A stretch of DNA of 64,000 nt, taken from Lewinella sp. JB7. GTDB lineage: Bacteria; Bacteroidota; Bacteroidia; Chitinophagales; Saprospiraceae. This document shows positions 63,880 to 64,000 of the stretch, in pieces. The stretch spans positions 183,716 to 247,715 of the forward strand of contig NZ_JANCTD010000009.1 of assembly GCF_024297185.1 (NCBI RefSeq), given 5' to 3'. How positions within the stretch are numbered: the first letter of the stretch is position 1; each line of letters starts with the position of its first letter. The notes beneath the pieces are model-generated. The model saw nothing but the letters and a program-made list of their open reading frames with translations, did not search any database and was not told the origin of the DNA. A program made the translations under genes and the position numbers.

Positions 63880-64000
63880 ACTCCATTAAGCTAAGCAACT
63901 AAGCGCCATACCGGAGCCTCCATCAGGGCTACTCTTCGGCCGCTATTGCGGCGAGCCAGGTTGGAAAGTAACTTTAGGGTATAGTGTCCCCGTCCGGCCG

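Overview
The window looks like chromosome from a high-GC, gliding/secreting member of the Bacteroidota, most likely a Saprospirales (Lewinella-like) bacterium. Support for the phylum is direct: a gldJ-murF pair, a protein with a type IX secretion (T9SS) C-terminal signal, a PorE-architecture OmpA protein, and several TAnnTTTG promoter elements. The family-level placement is inference. No rRNA, tRNA or CRISPR array was found.

Region 1-24.2 kb is ordinary GC-rich housekeeping DNA: the 5' part of hisH, mnmG, a complete six-gene nqrABCDEF operon (Na+-pumping NADH:quinone reductase) whose NqrA carries an unusual N-terminal membrane-anchor extension, two GT2 glycosyltransferases, fabG, a YbaB/EbfC protein, a CPA antiporter with a TrkA-N domain, a COG2509 FAD dehydrogenase, a GT-C mannosyltransferase, cca, a T9SS-exported lamin-tail protein and a serine hydrolase. 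Region 24.2-51.4 kb continues with an acyl-ACP thioesterase, an OmpA protein with six TSP3 repeats, a PorE-like protein, nadD, htpG, gldJ-murF, a second CPA antiporter, a polyphosphate-glucokinase-like ROK protein, cysS, an AlkA-type glycosylase, an MbnP-like protein followed by two diheme peroxidases (an MbnP/MbnH-type locus), a LURP-one protein and a PHP phosphodiesterase.

From about 51.4 kb to 58 kb, and again from 62.6 kb, the sequence changes character: AT-rich ORFan genes with signal peptides, long gene-poor spacers, two genes each broken by one in-frame stop (a DUF4240 gene and a WG-repeat/TonB gene), a membrane class III adenylate cyclase, and a short motif (AACACYGCGC) that recurs five times on the same strand, next to gene ends or in spacers. 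It reads as a decaying, cassette-like accessory island. Between the two AT-rich parts lie GC-richer genes: a Crp/Fnr regulator, an outer-membrane-like protein, a VOC protein, a frameshifted cupin-like remnant and a GH43-type glycosidase.

Two loci (about 1.34-1.42 kb and 44.83-44.92 kb) carry the same palindromic CCGTTGGACGGT repeat family; at the first one the repeat supplies the stop codons of two convergent genes. Several genes have a TAnnTTTG element only 3-5 nt before the ATG, which predicts leaderless mRNAs.
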